A DNA stretch of 64,000 nucleotides from NCBI RefSeq assembly GCF_001663175.1, contig NZ_CP016033.1:2480001-2544000 (forward strand), in the 5' to 3' direction. The translations under genes and the position numbers were made by a program. The stretch comes from Erythrobacter neustonensis. Its GTDB lineage: Bacteria > Pseudomonadota > Alphaproteobacteria > Sphingomonadales > Sphingomonadaceae. Positions 8,748-16,748 of the stretch are shown here, in pieces. How positions within the stretch are numbered: the first letter of the stretch is position 1; every line of letters starts with the position of its first letter. The notes below the pieces were generated by a model, which did no database searches, had not been told where the DNA came from, and saw only the letters and a list, made by a program, of their open reading frames with translations.

Positions 8748-10218
8748 GTTTGCTGCATGTCTTTGGGCGGCGCTTTTGCTGGGGATGGCAGCCTGCTCGC
8801 AAACCCCGGTATCGGCGCCGCGGTCAGGATCGGGTGAGGGCAGCCCGCAATTCACGCGGCTGATCAACGATGCCAACGCCGCGATAGACGAAGGCGCGCT
8901 CGCGGCGGCAGGCGCAACGCTTGACGAGGCGCGCGCGCTGGGCCCTGAAAATCCCGACCTCTGGCTTGCGATCGCGCGGCTTCGCCTGCGCGGCGGTGAA
9001 CATCTCACTGCGCTCGAGGCGGCAGACCGCGCGCTGGCGTTCGGGCCGGATTATGCCCCGGCCTTGCGTCTGCGCGGGCTTATGGTGCGCGATGCCCACG
9101 GCGCGCCGGATGCCTTGGGATGGTTCGATGCAGCGCACGTAGCAGATCCGGAAGACGCCGATATCCTGGCCGAATATGCAGCCACGCTCGGCGATAGCGG
9201 CGATGCGGCAGCGATGCTCGAAGGGGTGCGCAAGTTGGCCGAACGCGCTCCCAACGATCCGCGTGCCTTGTATTTTCAGGCCGTGCTCGCCGCACGCGGA
9301 CAGGAATTCGTCCTTGCGCGCAGCCTGCTTGAACGCAGCCGCATCACCGAGCGCGGCATTCCGGCCGCGATGTTGCTCGATGCAGCGATCAGTCTTTCGC
9401 AAGGCAACGGCGAAAGTGCTGCGGCAACGCTGGAGACATTGACCGCGCGGCAACCTGCCAATCCGCGGTTGCGTGAACTGCTGGCCTGTGCGTTGATGAT
9501 GGGCGGGCAGTTCCAGTCCGTTGTCACCCGGTTCGGGCCGGAAGCCGACTTGCCCGAAACGTCGCCCTATCTGCTGATGCTGGTCGCCCGCGCGCACGAA
9601 CGATTGGGCAATCGCGCAGCGGCGGCGCCTTTGCTGGCGCGCGCCTATCGTCCGGTGCGGGACGAGGCGGCCGTGCTAGCGCTGCGCGACGGGCTTCCGC
9701 AACCCACCAGCAATGTGCGCCGCGCCTTGTGGAATGGCGATCGTGACGGTGCCGCCGCGCAAGCTCGCACGCTGCGTTTGCGCTTTCCCGCATCCGCCGA
9801 TGTTGCCGCGCTGGCGGGCGACGCCTTGCTGGGGGCGGGCGATCCGCGCGCTGCATTGACCGACTATGCGCTTGCTTCCGAAGCGCGGCGGCCATGGCCC
9901 ACTGCGCGCAAGGCGGTGTGGACTTTTGCCCGGCACGGTAACCGGGCCGCTGCCGGAGTCCTGCTTATGCGACAGGTAAAGGGCGAGCCCCGGACCGCGA
10001 GCGCCATCATTGCGCTTGCCCGGTGGAAGGCTAATCGCGGCGAATGGGAACGCGCAGCCCGCTTGCTAGATCATGCCATCGGCCTTGGTGCGGGGCACGA
10101 TCCGGCTGTGCTGGGTCTGCGCCTGCGGGCGGCTCTGGCGATGGGCGACCGGCAAGCCGCAGAAAAAATGGCGGCGCTTTTGGCGGAAATCAGACCGCGG
10201 AAGTTTGCTGCGCGGTAG
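8731..10218 (+). CDS. prsT: XrtA/PEP-CTERM system TPR-repeat lipoprotein PrsT
   Basis: The product is 495 residues with a lipoprotein signal peptide: Arg5-Arg6, a hydrophobic core, and a lipobox MAAC with Cys22. A chain of tetratricopeptide-like helices covers the rest (repeating A/L-rich 34-residue units such as NPDLWLAIARLRLRGGEHLTALEAADRALAFGPDYAPAL). PrsT proteins accompany PrsK/PrsR in exosortase loci and are thought to be periplasmic or outer-membrane-facing assembly or secretion factors. The frame starts inside the end of prsR (17-base overlap), a strong sign of one operon. The length is about half that of the giant PrsT proteins of some species, so it may be a shorter relative. Confidence 0.82.
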   Translation: MTFSRRFAACLWAALLLGMAACSQTPVSAPRSGSGEGSPQFTRLINDANAAIDEGALAAAGATLDEARALGPENPDLWLAIARLRLRGGEHLTALEAADRALAFGPDYAPALRLRGLMVRDAHGAPDALGWFDAAHVADPEDADILAEYAATLGDSGDAAAMLEGVRKLAERAPNDPRALYFQAVLAARGQEFVLARSLLERSRITERGIPAAMLLDAAISLSQGNGESAAATLETLTARQPANPRLRELLACALMMGGQFQSVVTRFGPEADLPETSPYLLMLVARAHERLGNRAAAAPLLARAYRPVRDEAAVLALRDGLPQPTSNVRRALWNGDRDGAAAQARTLRLRFPASADVAALAGDALLGAGDPRAALTDYALASEARRPWPTARKAVWTFARHGNRAAAGVLLMRQVKGEPRTASAIIALARWKANRGEWERAARLLDHAIGLGAGHDPAVLGLRLRAALAMGDRQAAEKMAALLAEIRPRKFAAR

Positions 10219-10265
10219 AAGCGCGCTCGACATCTGCGTCCACGCACGGCAGGGACGCACGCCTG

Positions 10266-11264
10266 ATGCCCGGTTCTACGCCAATCCTCGCGCGGTTTGC
10301 CGCCTTGCGTGATCCGATGATCGCGGTCTTGGTGCTCGCCACGCTTCTTGCGCTGATCGTGCCTGCCGCAGGCCCGGCGCGTGCCGTCGCGACGACGATT
10401 TCCAATGTCGGGATATTTGTCCTTTTCCTCGTCAACGGGATGCGCATCCGACGGTCCGAAATCCGCCGCGGGCTTGCCAACTGGCGTTATTTCGGGCCGC
10501 TGATGCTGTTCGTGTTCGGCGCGATGACCCTGATCGGGCTTGCCTTTGCCAAACTCGCCGCGCCGTGGCTGCCGCCGCTGGTCGCACTGGGTTTCATCTA
10601 TCTGGGATGCCTGCCTTCGACGGTGCAATCAGCCACGTCCTACACCAGCCTTGCCAATGGCAATGTCGCGCTGTCGGTGGTGGGCGCGGCTCTGATCAAT
10701 ATTGCCGGGGTGATCATCAGCGCGCCGCTGTTTGCCGCGGTTGGCGGCGGAGCGGCAGGCGATATCGGGACGAGCGCGATCCTGCGGATCGTGCTGATCC
10801 TCGTGCTGCCATTCGCTATTGGGCAGATGGTGCAGGACCGTTTCATCGACCGGCTGATCGCGCACAAGTCCACCGCGGCCTGGCTTGACCGAGCGGTGAT
10901 CGGGATTGCGGTCTATGTCGCGTTTTCGGGCGCGGTCGAGCAAGGCCTGGGAACGATGTTCGGCACGGCAGACTGGGCAGCGCTGGTCGTTCTGGTGCTC
11001 GCGATGTTGGTCGCGGCGCTGGCGAGCGCCTGGAGCGTGGCCCGGCTGCTGCGCCTGCCTCGCCCCGACCGAATCGCGTTCCTGTTCGCAGGATCGCAAA
11101 AAAGCGTCGCCATCGGCGCGCCGCTGGCCGCTATCCTGTTTCCTCCGGCAAGTGCAGGGTTCGTGATTGCGCCGCTGCTGCTCTACCATCTTGCGCAGCT
11201 TGTGATCGCGGCACCGCTTGCCGGGCGATTGGCGCGTGGCCCTAAAGATCAGGCCTTGGGCTGA
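10266..11264 (+). CDS. Bile acid:sodium symporter-like transporter (SBF-like, PF13593 type)
   Basis: The product is a 332-residue integral membrane protein with about ten hydrophobic helices. The signature stretch LGFIYLGCLPSTVQSATSYTSLANGN, followed by INIAGVIISAPLFA, is typical of the SBF-like (YfeH) branch of the bile-acid/Na+ symporter superfamily. A second signature, AGSQKSVAIGAPLAAILFPP, occurs near the end. Substrate is unknown; the family moves organic anions or is implicated in ion homeostasis. The ATG at 10266 is preferred because upstream residues are Arg/Ser-rich and overlap prsT. The 3' end overlaps the convergent panB gene by 16 bases. Confidence 0.85.
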   Translation: MPGSTPILARFAALRDPMIAVLVLATLLALIVPAAGPARAVATTISNVGIFVLFLVNGMRIRRSEIRRGLANWRYFGPLMLFVFGAMTLIGLAFAKLAAPWLPPLVALGFIYLGCLPSTVQSATSYTSLANGNVALSVVGAALINIAGVIISAPLFAAVGGGAAGDIGTSAILRIVLILVLPFAIGQMVQDRFIDRLIAHKSTAAWLDRAVIGIAVYVAFSGAVEQGLGTMFGTADWAALVVLVLAMLVAALASAWSVARLLRLPRPDRIAFLFAGSQKSVAIGAPLAAILFPPASAGFVIAPLLLYHLAQLVIAAPLAGRLARGPKDQALG

Positions 11265-12121
11265 TATGTCTGGTCTGCGGTGGGGAAGCTGCGATCGCGC
11301 ACTTCTGCCGCATACTGCGCGACAGTGCGGTCGATCACACCGGCGATGTCTTCGTACCGTTTCACGAAACGCGGCACGCGCTCGAACATGCCGAGCATGT
11401 CTTCGGTAACCAGCACCTGCCCATCGCATTGCGCCGAAGCGCCGATACCAATCGTGGGGCAAGCCACCGCCTTCGTCGCGGCAATCGCGATCGGTTCGAC
11501 CACGCCTTCGATGACGATCGCAAAAGCGCCCGCATCATCGAGCGCCTTGGCATCCGAAACGATCTTTTCGGCTTCGGCATCGGAACGCCCGCGCGCGCCA
11601 TAGCCGCCCAGCACATTGACCGCCTGCGGGGTGAGGCCGACATGGCCCATCACCGGAATGCCGCGGCTGTTGAGGAAGGCGACCGTGGGCGCCATCGCCG
11701 CGCCCCCTTCCAGTTTGACCGCGGCCGCGTCGGTCTGCTTCATCAGAAAAGCCGCGCTTTCGAACGCCTGCTGGGGCGAGGCTTCGTAGCTTCCGAAAGG
11801 CATGTCGACCACCACCACCGAATGATAGCTGCCGCGCACCACCGCCGCGCCGTGGTTCGCCATCATCTCCAAGGTCACCGGCACGGTCGAGGGCAGGCCA
11901 TAGATCACCTGCCCGAGGGAATCGCCCACCAGCAGCAGATCGCAATGCGCATCGAGCAGCTGCGCCTGCCGCGCGGTATAGGCGGTCAGCATCACCAGCG
12001 GTTCGCCCGTCACCCCGTTCACCTTGCGCGCGCGGATGGCAGGCACCGTCAGGCGCTTCATCGGGGCAGGAGTGGGGTTGGCGCGGCTTGTGCTCGTGTC
12101 GAGCTGGAAGGTCGTGGACAT
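11249..12121 (-). CDS. panB: 3-methyl-2-oxobutanoate hydroxymethyltransferase
   Basis: PanB (ketopantoate hydroxymethyltransferase) adds a one-carbon unit from methylene-tetrahydrofolate to 2-ketoisovalerate, the first step to pantothenate and coenzyme A. The product is 290 residues. Visible signatures are VMLTAYTARQAQLLD, LLLVGDSLGQVIYG (metal-binding Asp), the VVVVDMPFGSY strand, MGHVGLTPQAVN, and GIGASAQCDGQVLVTEDMLGM. The substrate 2-ketoisovalerate comes from the ilv pathway, whose genes lie 30 kb away in this window. The start at 12121 gives an N-terminus with a short Ser/Thr-rich extension; ATG 12061 (MKRLTVPAIRA) is a plausible shorter start. Confidence 0.95.
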   Translation of the reverse strand: MSTTFQLDTSTSRANPTPAPMKRLTVPAIRARKVNGVTGEPLVMLTAYTARQAQLLDAHCDLLLVGDSLGQVIYGLPSTVPVTLEMMANHGAAVVRGSYHSVVVVDMPFGSYEASPQQAFESAAFLMKQTDAAAVKLEGGAAMAPTVAFLNSRGIPVMGHVGLTPQAVNVLGGYGARGRSDAEAEKIVSDAKALDDAGAFAIVIEGVVEPIAIAATKAVACPTIGIGASAQCDGQVLVTEDMLGMFERVPRFVKRYEDIAGVIDRTVAQYAAEVRDRSFPTADQTYQPKA

Positions 12122-12143
12122 GGGTCGAGGCTCTAGCGGGTGT

Positions 12144-12164
12144 GCAGGCTGGGGGAAAGCCTGC
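12144..12164. other. Hairpin in the panB 5' leader region
   Basis: Perfect 7-base inverted repeat GCAGGCT (12144-12150) and AGCCTGC (12158-12164) with a 7-base loop, about 23 bases upstream of the panB start. It could be an operator or an mRNA leader hairpin. Nothing else in the 194-base gap to the divergent permease is recognisable. Confidence 0.3.
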
Positions 12165-12315
12165 GCATTGCGGCTTGTTTTGCGAGGCAGTTGCGCTAGC
12201 GTTGCGCCCATTCGATCGCGCGGGGGATCTGCTTGCGATCAGTGGGAGACCTAACTCAGATGTTTCTTGATCGGGTAAAGCCGCGCGCCGCGCAGGCGTG
12301 CAGGGGGAACTGGTA

Positions 12316-13878
12316 ATGGCCAGCAAACCAAATGGCAGCATCGCTGCGCGCATGTTCGCGCGCAAATCCATCGCACAGGTGCAGCGCGAAAGCGCGACAA
12401 GCGAACTGAAGCGTTCGCTGGGCAAGTGGAATCTTCTCCTGCTCGGCGTGGGCTGCATCATCGGCGCGGGCATCTTCGTCCGCACCGGTAGCGCGGCCGC
12501 GCTGCATGCCGGCCCTGCCGTGCTGCTCAGCTTCGTTGTCGCGGGCATCGTGTGCGCCTTTGCCGGCCTGTGCTATGCCGAACTGTCCTCGACGCTGCCG
12601 GTGTCGGGGTCGGCCTACACTTACAGCTACACCACGTTGGGCGAATTCGTCGCATGGATCATGGGCGCATTGCTGCTGCTCGAATATGGTCTCGCCGCGT
12701 CGGTCGTGGCGGTGGGCTGGTCGGGTTATGTCGTCAGCCTGCTGGCAGACTTCGGCCTTGTCATCCCGCCACAATTTACCGGGCCTGCCGGCTATACGCT
12801 GATGCGTGACGGCGCACCGGTGCTGGTCGACGGTCAGACTGTGACGACGCTTTTCAACCTGCCCGCGTTCATGATCTGCATGGCGCTGGCGCTGTTGCTG
12901 GTGGTCGGCGTCTCGGAAAGCGCCAAGGTCAATAACGTCATCGTCGCGATCAAGGTCAGCGTGCTTGCCGCCTTCATCGTCGTTGGCGGCGGGATCGTGC
13001 TGAGCAACCTGCCGACGCTGGTGTCCACCAACTGGGTGCCCTTCATTCCCGAAAACACCGGCCCCGGCCAGTTCGGGGTCGACGGGATCATGCGCGCCGC
13101 CTCGATCGTGTTCTTCGCCTATATTGGCTTCGAAGCGGTTTCTACCGCGGGCCAGGAAGCCAAGAACCCTGCGAAGGATATGCCGTTCGGTATCATCGGC
13201 AGCCTTATCGTCTGCACGGTGATCTATATGCTGGTCGCCGCGATCATGACCCTGCTGGTGCCCTACAGCACGCTGAACGTGCCCGATCCGGTTGCCGTGG
13301 TGGTCGATAACTTCGGTCCGCAGTGGGGCTGGCTGGCGAAGATCATCAAGGTCGGCGCGATCATCGGTCTGACTTCGGTGGTGCTGGTGCTGATGTATGC
13401 CCAGACACGCATCTTCTACACGATGGCGCGCGACGGGTTGCTGCCCAAGGTGTTCAGCAATGTTCACCCGCGGTTCCAGACCCCTGCGCTCAACACCATC
13501 GTGGTGGGGATCGTGACCGCTGTCGCGGCAGGTTTCTTCGACATCAACGTGCTGGGCGACATGACGTCGGTTGGCACGCTGGCGGCGTTTGCGATCGTAT
13601 GCCTTTCGGTGATCTACCTGCGCCGCGCGGCGCCTGATCTGCCGCGCGGGTTCAAGGTACCGCTTTATCCGGTGCTGCCGGTGCTGGGCATCCTGTCGTG
13701 CGTCTATCTCATCACGACCGTGCCTCTGAATGTGCTGACCTTCTTCGCCTATTTCATGGTCGGGGCAGTCGCGCTGTATTTCGTCTATGGCTTGCGCAAT
13801 TCGAACCTGCAGCATGGCGAGACACAGGACGATGCGCCGGATATGGGCGAGTTTCCCGGGCCCGTGATCGACGAATAA
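12316..13878 (+). CDS. APC-family amino acid permease (cationic amino acid transporter type)
   Basis: This is a 520-residue amino acid/polyamine/organocation transporter with twelve or more hydrophobic helices. The TM1 signature GVGCIIGAGIFVRTG and the TM2-3 region CYAELSSTLPVSGSAYTY are characteristic. FFAYIGFEAVSTAGQEAKNP in the middle resembles the CAT/YfnA branch. Closely related bacterial proteins import amino acids by proton symport; the exact substrate cannot be read from sequence. A strong AGGGGGAA ribosome site lies before ATG 12316, so I prefer it over an ATG 18 bases upstream. A perfect terminator follows at 13900-13935, separating this gene from the SOS region. Confidence 0.9.
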   Translation: MASKPNGSIAARMFARKSIAQVQRESATSELKRSLGKWNLLLLGVGCIIGAGIFVRTGSAAALHAGPAVLLSFVVAGIVCAFAGLCYAELSSTLPVSGSAYTYSYTTLGEFVAWIMGALLLLEYGLAASVVAVGWSGYVVSLLADFGLVIPPQFTGPAGYTLMRDGAPVLVDGQTVTTLFNLPAFMICMALALLLVVGVSESAKVNNVIVAIKVSVLAAFIVVGGGIVLSNLPTLVSTNWVPFIPENTGPGQFGVDGIMRAASIVFFAYIGFEAVSTAGQEAKNPAKDMPFGIIGSLIVCTVIYMLVAAIMTLLVPYSTLNVPDPVAVVVDNFGPQWGWLAKIIKVGAIIGLTSVVLVLMYAQTRIFYTMARDGLLPKVFSNVHPRFQTPALNTIVVGIVTAVAAGFFDINVLGDMTSVGTLAAFAIVCLSVIYLRRAAPDLPRGFKVPLYPVLPVLGILSCVYLITTVPLNVLTFFAYFMVGAVALYFVYGLRNSNLQHGETQDDAPDMGEFPGPVIDE

Positions 13879-13899
13879 GTCGCAGCGGTACGCAAATCG

Positions 13900-13935
13900 A
13901 AGGGCGCGGGAAGCACACAGCTTCTCGCGCCCTTT
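13900..13935 (+). terminator. Rho-independent terminator after the amino acid permease
   Basis: Stem AAGGGCGCGGGAAG (13900-13913) pairs with CTTCTCGCGCCCTTT (13921-13935) across a 7-base loop, with one wobble or mismatch and a short T-run at the end. It insulates imuA, which begins 40 bases further on. Confidence 0.8.
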
Positions 13936-13958
13936 GCATTGTCAGCACGCCAAGATTG

Positions 13959-13973
13959 GAACATAAGGCGAAC
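13959..13973 (+). promoter_or_regulatory. LexA (SOS) box of the imuA-imuB unit
   Basis: GAACATAAGGCGAAC is a perfect GAAC-N7-GAAC direct repeat, which reads GTTC-N7-GTTC on the other strand. That is the established LexA operator of alphaproteobacteria. It ends two bases before the imuA ATG, so LexA bound here would block transcription or initiation directly. A second box of the same form is at 16714. Confidence 0.85.
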
Positions 13974-13975
13974 AA

Positions 13976-14782
13976 ATGAGTCGTTCGCCCATGTCCTTGA
14001 TGCCTTCTGTGCCGCTGCCCCACGGTATTTTGCCGCGCGCCCTGACGCGCGATGTGCCTTGCGCATTGCCCGATGCGCGCTGGCGTCCGGGCCTTGCTGC
14101 GCAGCCTTTCCACTCGGAAATCTTCGCCTCGGCCAATGAGGCAAGCGGCGCAGGGCTGGCGCTGGCCTTTGCTCGTGACGCTCTGACGTCATGTGCCGAA
14201 GATCGCGGCGACGACGACGCCCGCCAGATTCTGTGGGTGCAGGACCGCGCGGCGATCAGGCTGGGCGGACGGCCCTGTCTTGCCGGCTTGCCGCAAGACC
14301 TTGCGCACCGCCTGATCCATGTCGCGGCGCTCACCCCCGAAGATGCGCTGTTTGCGCTTGAGGAGGGTCTGAAATGCCGCGAGCTTGCCTGCGTGATCGG
14401 AGAGATCGCAGGCAACCCCAAGGCGCTCGGCTTTACCGCCTCGCGCCGGCTCAGCCTGATGGCGGAAAGGCACGGCGTGCGGTTGTGGCTGGTGCGGCTG
14501 GATGCAGCGCCCGACCTGTCTTCGGCCCGGATGCGCTGGCAGGTGGCGGCGGCACGTTCTGCGCCCCCGCGCTGGAACCCGGCGGCGCCGGGCACGGCGA
14601 CCTGGTACGCCGAACTGTTCCGGGCGCGCACCCATCAGCCCGGCCAATGGAGCCTCAGCGATGATGCAGGAACCCTGCGCATCGCCGGCGAATCCGACCA
14701 CGATGCCGCTGCCGCGCCGGATCATGTCGATCTGGCTCGCGCGACTGTCGGTCGATCGCTGGCGGCGCACGTCCTCGGCTGA
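13976..14782 (+). CDS. imuA: ImuA, SOS mutasome accessory protein (RecA/SulA-like)
   Basis: ImuA is a RecA-fold-related protein that works with ImuB and DnaE2 in damage-induced mutagenesis. The product is 268 residues. It has the typical opening with a Pro/Leu-rich lead, the HSEIFASANEASGAGLALAFARD segment, the strand ILWVQDR, the helix ELACVIGEIAGNPKALGFTASRRLSLMAERHGV with its strand VRLWLVRL, and the RMRWQVAAARSAPPRWNP...W(Y/H)AELFRARTHQPG end that is diagnostic of the family. The frame overlaps imuB by about 80 bases, and the LexA box touches its start codon. The identity is secure from motif order and from the neighbouring imuB. Confidence 0.92.
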   Translation: MSRSPMSLMPSVPLPHGILPRALTRDVPCALPDARWRPGLAAQPFHSEIFASANEASGAGLALAFARDALTSCAEDRGDDDARQILWVQDRAAIRLGGRPCLAGLPQDLAHRLIHVAALTPEDALFALEEGLKCRELACVIGEIAGNPKALGFTASRRLSLMAERHGVRLWLVRLDAAPDLSSARMRWQVAAARSAPPRWNPAAPGTATWYAELFRARTHQPGQWSLSDDAGTLRIAGESDHDAAAAPDHVDLARATVGRSLAAHVLG

Positions 14783-16283
14783 GGCGGACCGCGCGCCCAC
14801 GGCGCTGATCCTCGATACCGCGCACGGGCCGCGCATCGTTGCGGTCAATGATTGCGGGGCGGAGGCTGGTGCGCGCACCGGGATGCTGCTCGCCGATGCG
14901 CGTGCGCTGTGTCCGGAACTGGCGGCGGTGCCGGCCGATCCGGCAGGCGATCTTGCGATGCTCGAAAAGCTTGCACTGTGGGCCCAGCGTTGGGGGCCAT
15001 GGAGCGCGCTTGATCCACCTGATGGCCTGTTGGTCGATATTACCGGGGTCGCCCATCTGTTCGGCGGCGAGGCGCGCTTGCTTGAAGACGCCGTGCGCGG
15101 CTTTGCCCAGCGCGGACTGACCGCGCGCGCCGCGATTGCCCCGACGGCCGGCGCCGCCTGGGCACTGTCGCATTATGCGCGCGGGCCGGCGATCCTTGCC
15201 CCCGGCGATGATCCGCTGCATCTGCTGGGCGATTTGCCCGCTGCTGCGCTTCGCCTTGATGACGATGTGCTGACCGTGCTGCGCCGCCTGGGGATCAAGC
15301 GTCTGGGCGAACTGGCCGGCGTCAGCGGTGCGGGCGATGATCCGGACAGCGAAGCGGCCGCGCGCGATGCGCTGCGCCGCCGCTTTCGCAATCACCGCGC
15401 GCCTGCGGCCAATCCGCTGCTGCGTCTCGACCAGCTGCTCGGCCGCGTGCCTGAGCCCTTGCTCCCGGTGCTCGCGCGGCCGATGCCGATGGTCCAGCGC
15501 CGGTTGATGGAGCCGCTGCGCCATCGCACCCCGCTCGATACCGTGGTGGCCGATCTTGCCGCCGACATGGTCCGCACGCTCGAGGCATCGGGGGAGGGCG
15601 CACGGCGGCTTGAACTGGCGCTGTGGCGGGTGGATGGCGAGGTGCTGCAACGCCGGATCGAACTCGCCGCCGCAACCCGCGCGGCGGACCACATCACCCG
15701 GCTGTTTGCCGCGCGGCTGGACGATGTCGATGCAGGTTTCGGGATCGAGATGGTGCAACTGCGCGCCAGCTGGACCGAGCCCTTGCATCTGTCGCAGGCC
15801 GATCTCGATGCAGCGGCCGAAAACCATGGCACTTCGCTTGCCGCGTGCATCGACCGGCTGACCGTCCGGCTCGGGGCCAAGGCCGTTACCCGCCCCGTTG
15901 CCCGTGCGAGCCACATCCCCGAACGCGCACAGGGCTGGCAGCCCCCGCTTGCACCTGTTCCGCCGATACAAAGCCGGCTCGCATTCCACACCCGTCCGCT
16001 GAAAATGCTCGACCGGCCAGAACTGATCGCGGTGCTTTATGCCTCGCCCGACGGGGTGCCCCAGCGGTTCCGCTGGCGCGGGCAGGTGCGTGATGTGGCG
16101 CGGGTCGAGGGGCCCGAACGGATTGCGCCCGAATGGTGGCGCGAACGGTCGACCACGCGGCTGCGCGATTATTACCGGATCGAGGATGACAGCGGGCGGC
16201 GATACTGGATCTACCGCCAAGGGCTCGCGGGCGACGGCCGCGGCGGGGTGCCCGACTGGTTCCTACAGGGCCTTTGTGCGTAG
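14703..16283 (+). CDS. imuB: ImuB, catalytically inactive Y-family polymerase-like protein
   Basis: ImuB is the hub of the mutasome. It has a Y-family polymerase fold but no catalytic acidic residues, and it brings DnaE2 to the beta clamp. The product is about 526 residues from ATG 14703 (MPLPRRIMSIWLARL); ATG 14724 is an equally good start. Visible are the GARTGMLLADARALCPEL segment, the palm segment DGLLVDITGVAHLFGGE, the little-finger-like region, and the family C-terminus RPLKMLDRPELI...GVPQRFRWRGQVRDVARVEGPERIAPEWW. The start codon lies within imuA, so the two are translationally coupled. A clamp-binding motif may lie near IQSRLAF, but I am unsure of this. Confidence 0.92.
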   Translation: MPLPRRIMSIWLARLSVDRWRRTSSAEADRAPTALILDTAHGPRIVAVNDCGAEAGARTGMLLADARALCPELAAVPADPAGDLAMLEKLALWAQRWGPWSALDPPDGLLVDITGVAHLFGGEARLLEDAVRGFAQRGLTARAAIAPTAGAAWALSHYARGPAILAPGDDPLHLLGDLPAAALRLDDDVLTVLRRLGIKRLGELAGVSGAGDDPDSEAAARDALRRRFRNHRAPAANPLLRLDQLLGRVPEPLLPVLARPMPMVQRRLMEPLRHRTPLDTVVADLAADMVRTLEASGEGARRLELALWRVDGEVLQRRIELAAATRAADHITRLFAARLDDVDAGFGIEMVQLRASWTEPLHLSQADLDAAAENHGTSLAACIDRLTVRLGAKAVTRPVARASHIPERAQGWQPPLAPVPPIQSRLAFHTRPLKMLDRPELIAVLYASPDGVPQRFRWRGQVRDVARVEGPERIAPEWWRERSTTRLRDYYRIEDDSGRRYWIYRQGLAGDGRGGVPDWFLQGLCA

Positions 16284-16339
16284 TTTCAAGTTCTAACCTG
16301 CTTAGTTTTCCTTTTAGAAATTCGTGCGATACGTAAACC

Positions 16340-16672
16340 ATGAACCTGACTTCCATCCCGCGCGCATCCGATCGGCGGCCGATGCACCTGACGGTGAAAA
16401 GCCGGGTGCGTTCACGGATGATATTCGTCGAACTGGTCGACCTGTCCGAAGGCGGCTGCAAGATCCGCGCGAAGCCGGGCTTTGCGCAAGTGGGCGACAG
16501 CGTGACGATGCGGGTCGGCACTATCAATGCGCCGCTCGGGATAATTGCCTGGGTCGATGGCGGGTTTGCCGGGGTGGCCTTCGAAGGCGCGATGCATCCT
16601 GCCGTGATCGATTATCTTTGCAACGAAGGGGCAGGGCGCGACGAAGCCAGCAAGCTGCGCCGCGTGCTGTAA
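16340..16672 (+). CDS. PilZ-domain protein
   Basis: This 110-residue stand-alone PilZ domain has the two c-di-GMP contact motifs in the right order: RxxxR as RVRSR (about residues 22-26), then DLSEGG (about 34-39), and a beta-barrel with AGVAFEG. PilZ proteins bind cyclic di-GMP and alter motility, polysaccharide synthesis or transcription. It begins 56 bases after imuB on the same strand, with an A/T-rich spacer and no obvious terminator, so read-through from the SOS-controlled imuAB unit is possible. No PilZ role in mutagenesis is established; the position may be chance. Confidence 0.85.
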   Translation: MNLTSIPRASDRRPMHLTVKSRVRSRMIFVELVDLSEGGCKIRAKPGFAQVGDSVTMRVGTINAPLGIIAWVDGGFAGVAFEGAMHPAVIDYLCNEGAGRDEASKLRRVL

Positions 16673-16713
16673 TCGCGCGCTTGCACGCTTTGCATTTGGC
16701 ATAGCGCTTGCGA

Positions 16714-16728
16714 GAACATATATGGAAC
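16714..16728 (+). promoter_or_regulatory. LexA (SOS) box of the radical SAM-udgX-dnaE2 unit
   Basis: GAACATATATGGAAC is a perfect GAAC-N7-GAAC repeat (GTTC-N7-GTTC on the minus strand), followed directly by an overlapping palindrome GAACACGAAAGGTGTTC (16725-16741). It lies 20 bases before the preferred start of the radical SAM gene, so this gene and the two DNA repair genes behind it should be SOS-inducible. Confidence 0.85.
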
Positions 16729-16748
16729 ACGAAAGGTGTTCCAGGTTC

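Noticed and set aside
11358..11371. CGTTTCACGAAACG, a perfect palindrome resembling parS, inside panB
   Set aside because: It lacks the central CACGTG of parS and lies within conserved coding sequence.
16697..16711. TGGCATAGCGCTTGC, a sigma-54-like -24/-12 element before the radical SAM gene
   Set aside because: The GG-N10-GC spacing fits sigma-54, but the site touches the perfect LexA box and the gene is a DNA repair gene. An RpoN promoter is unlikely without an activator site, so I treat it as chance.
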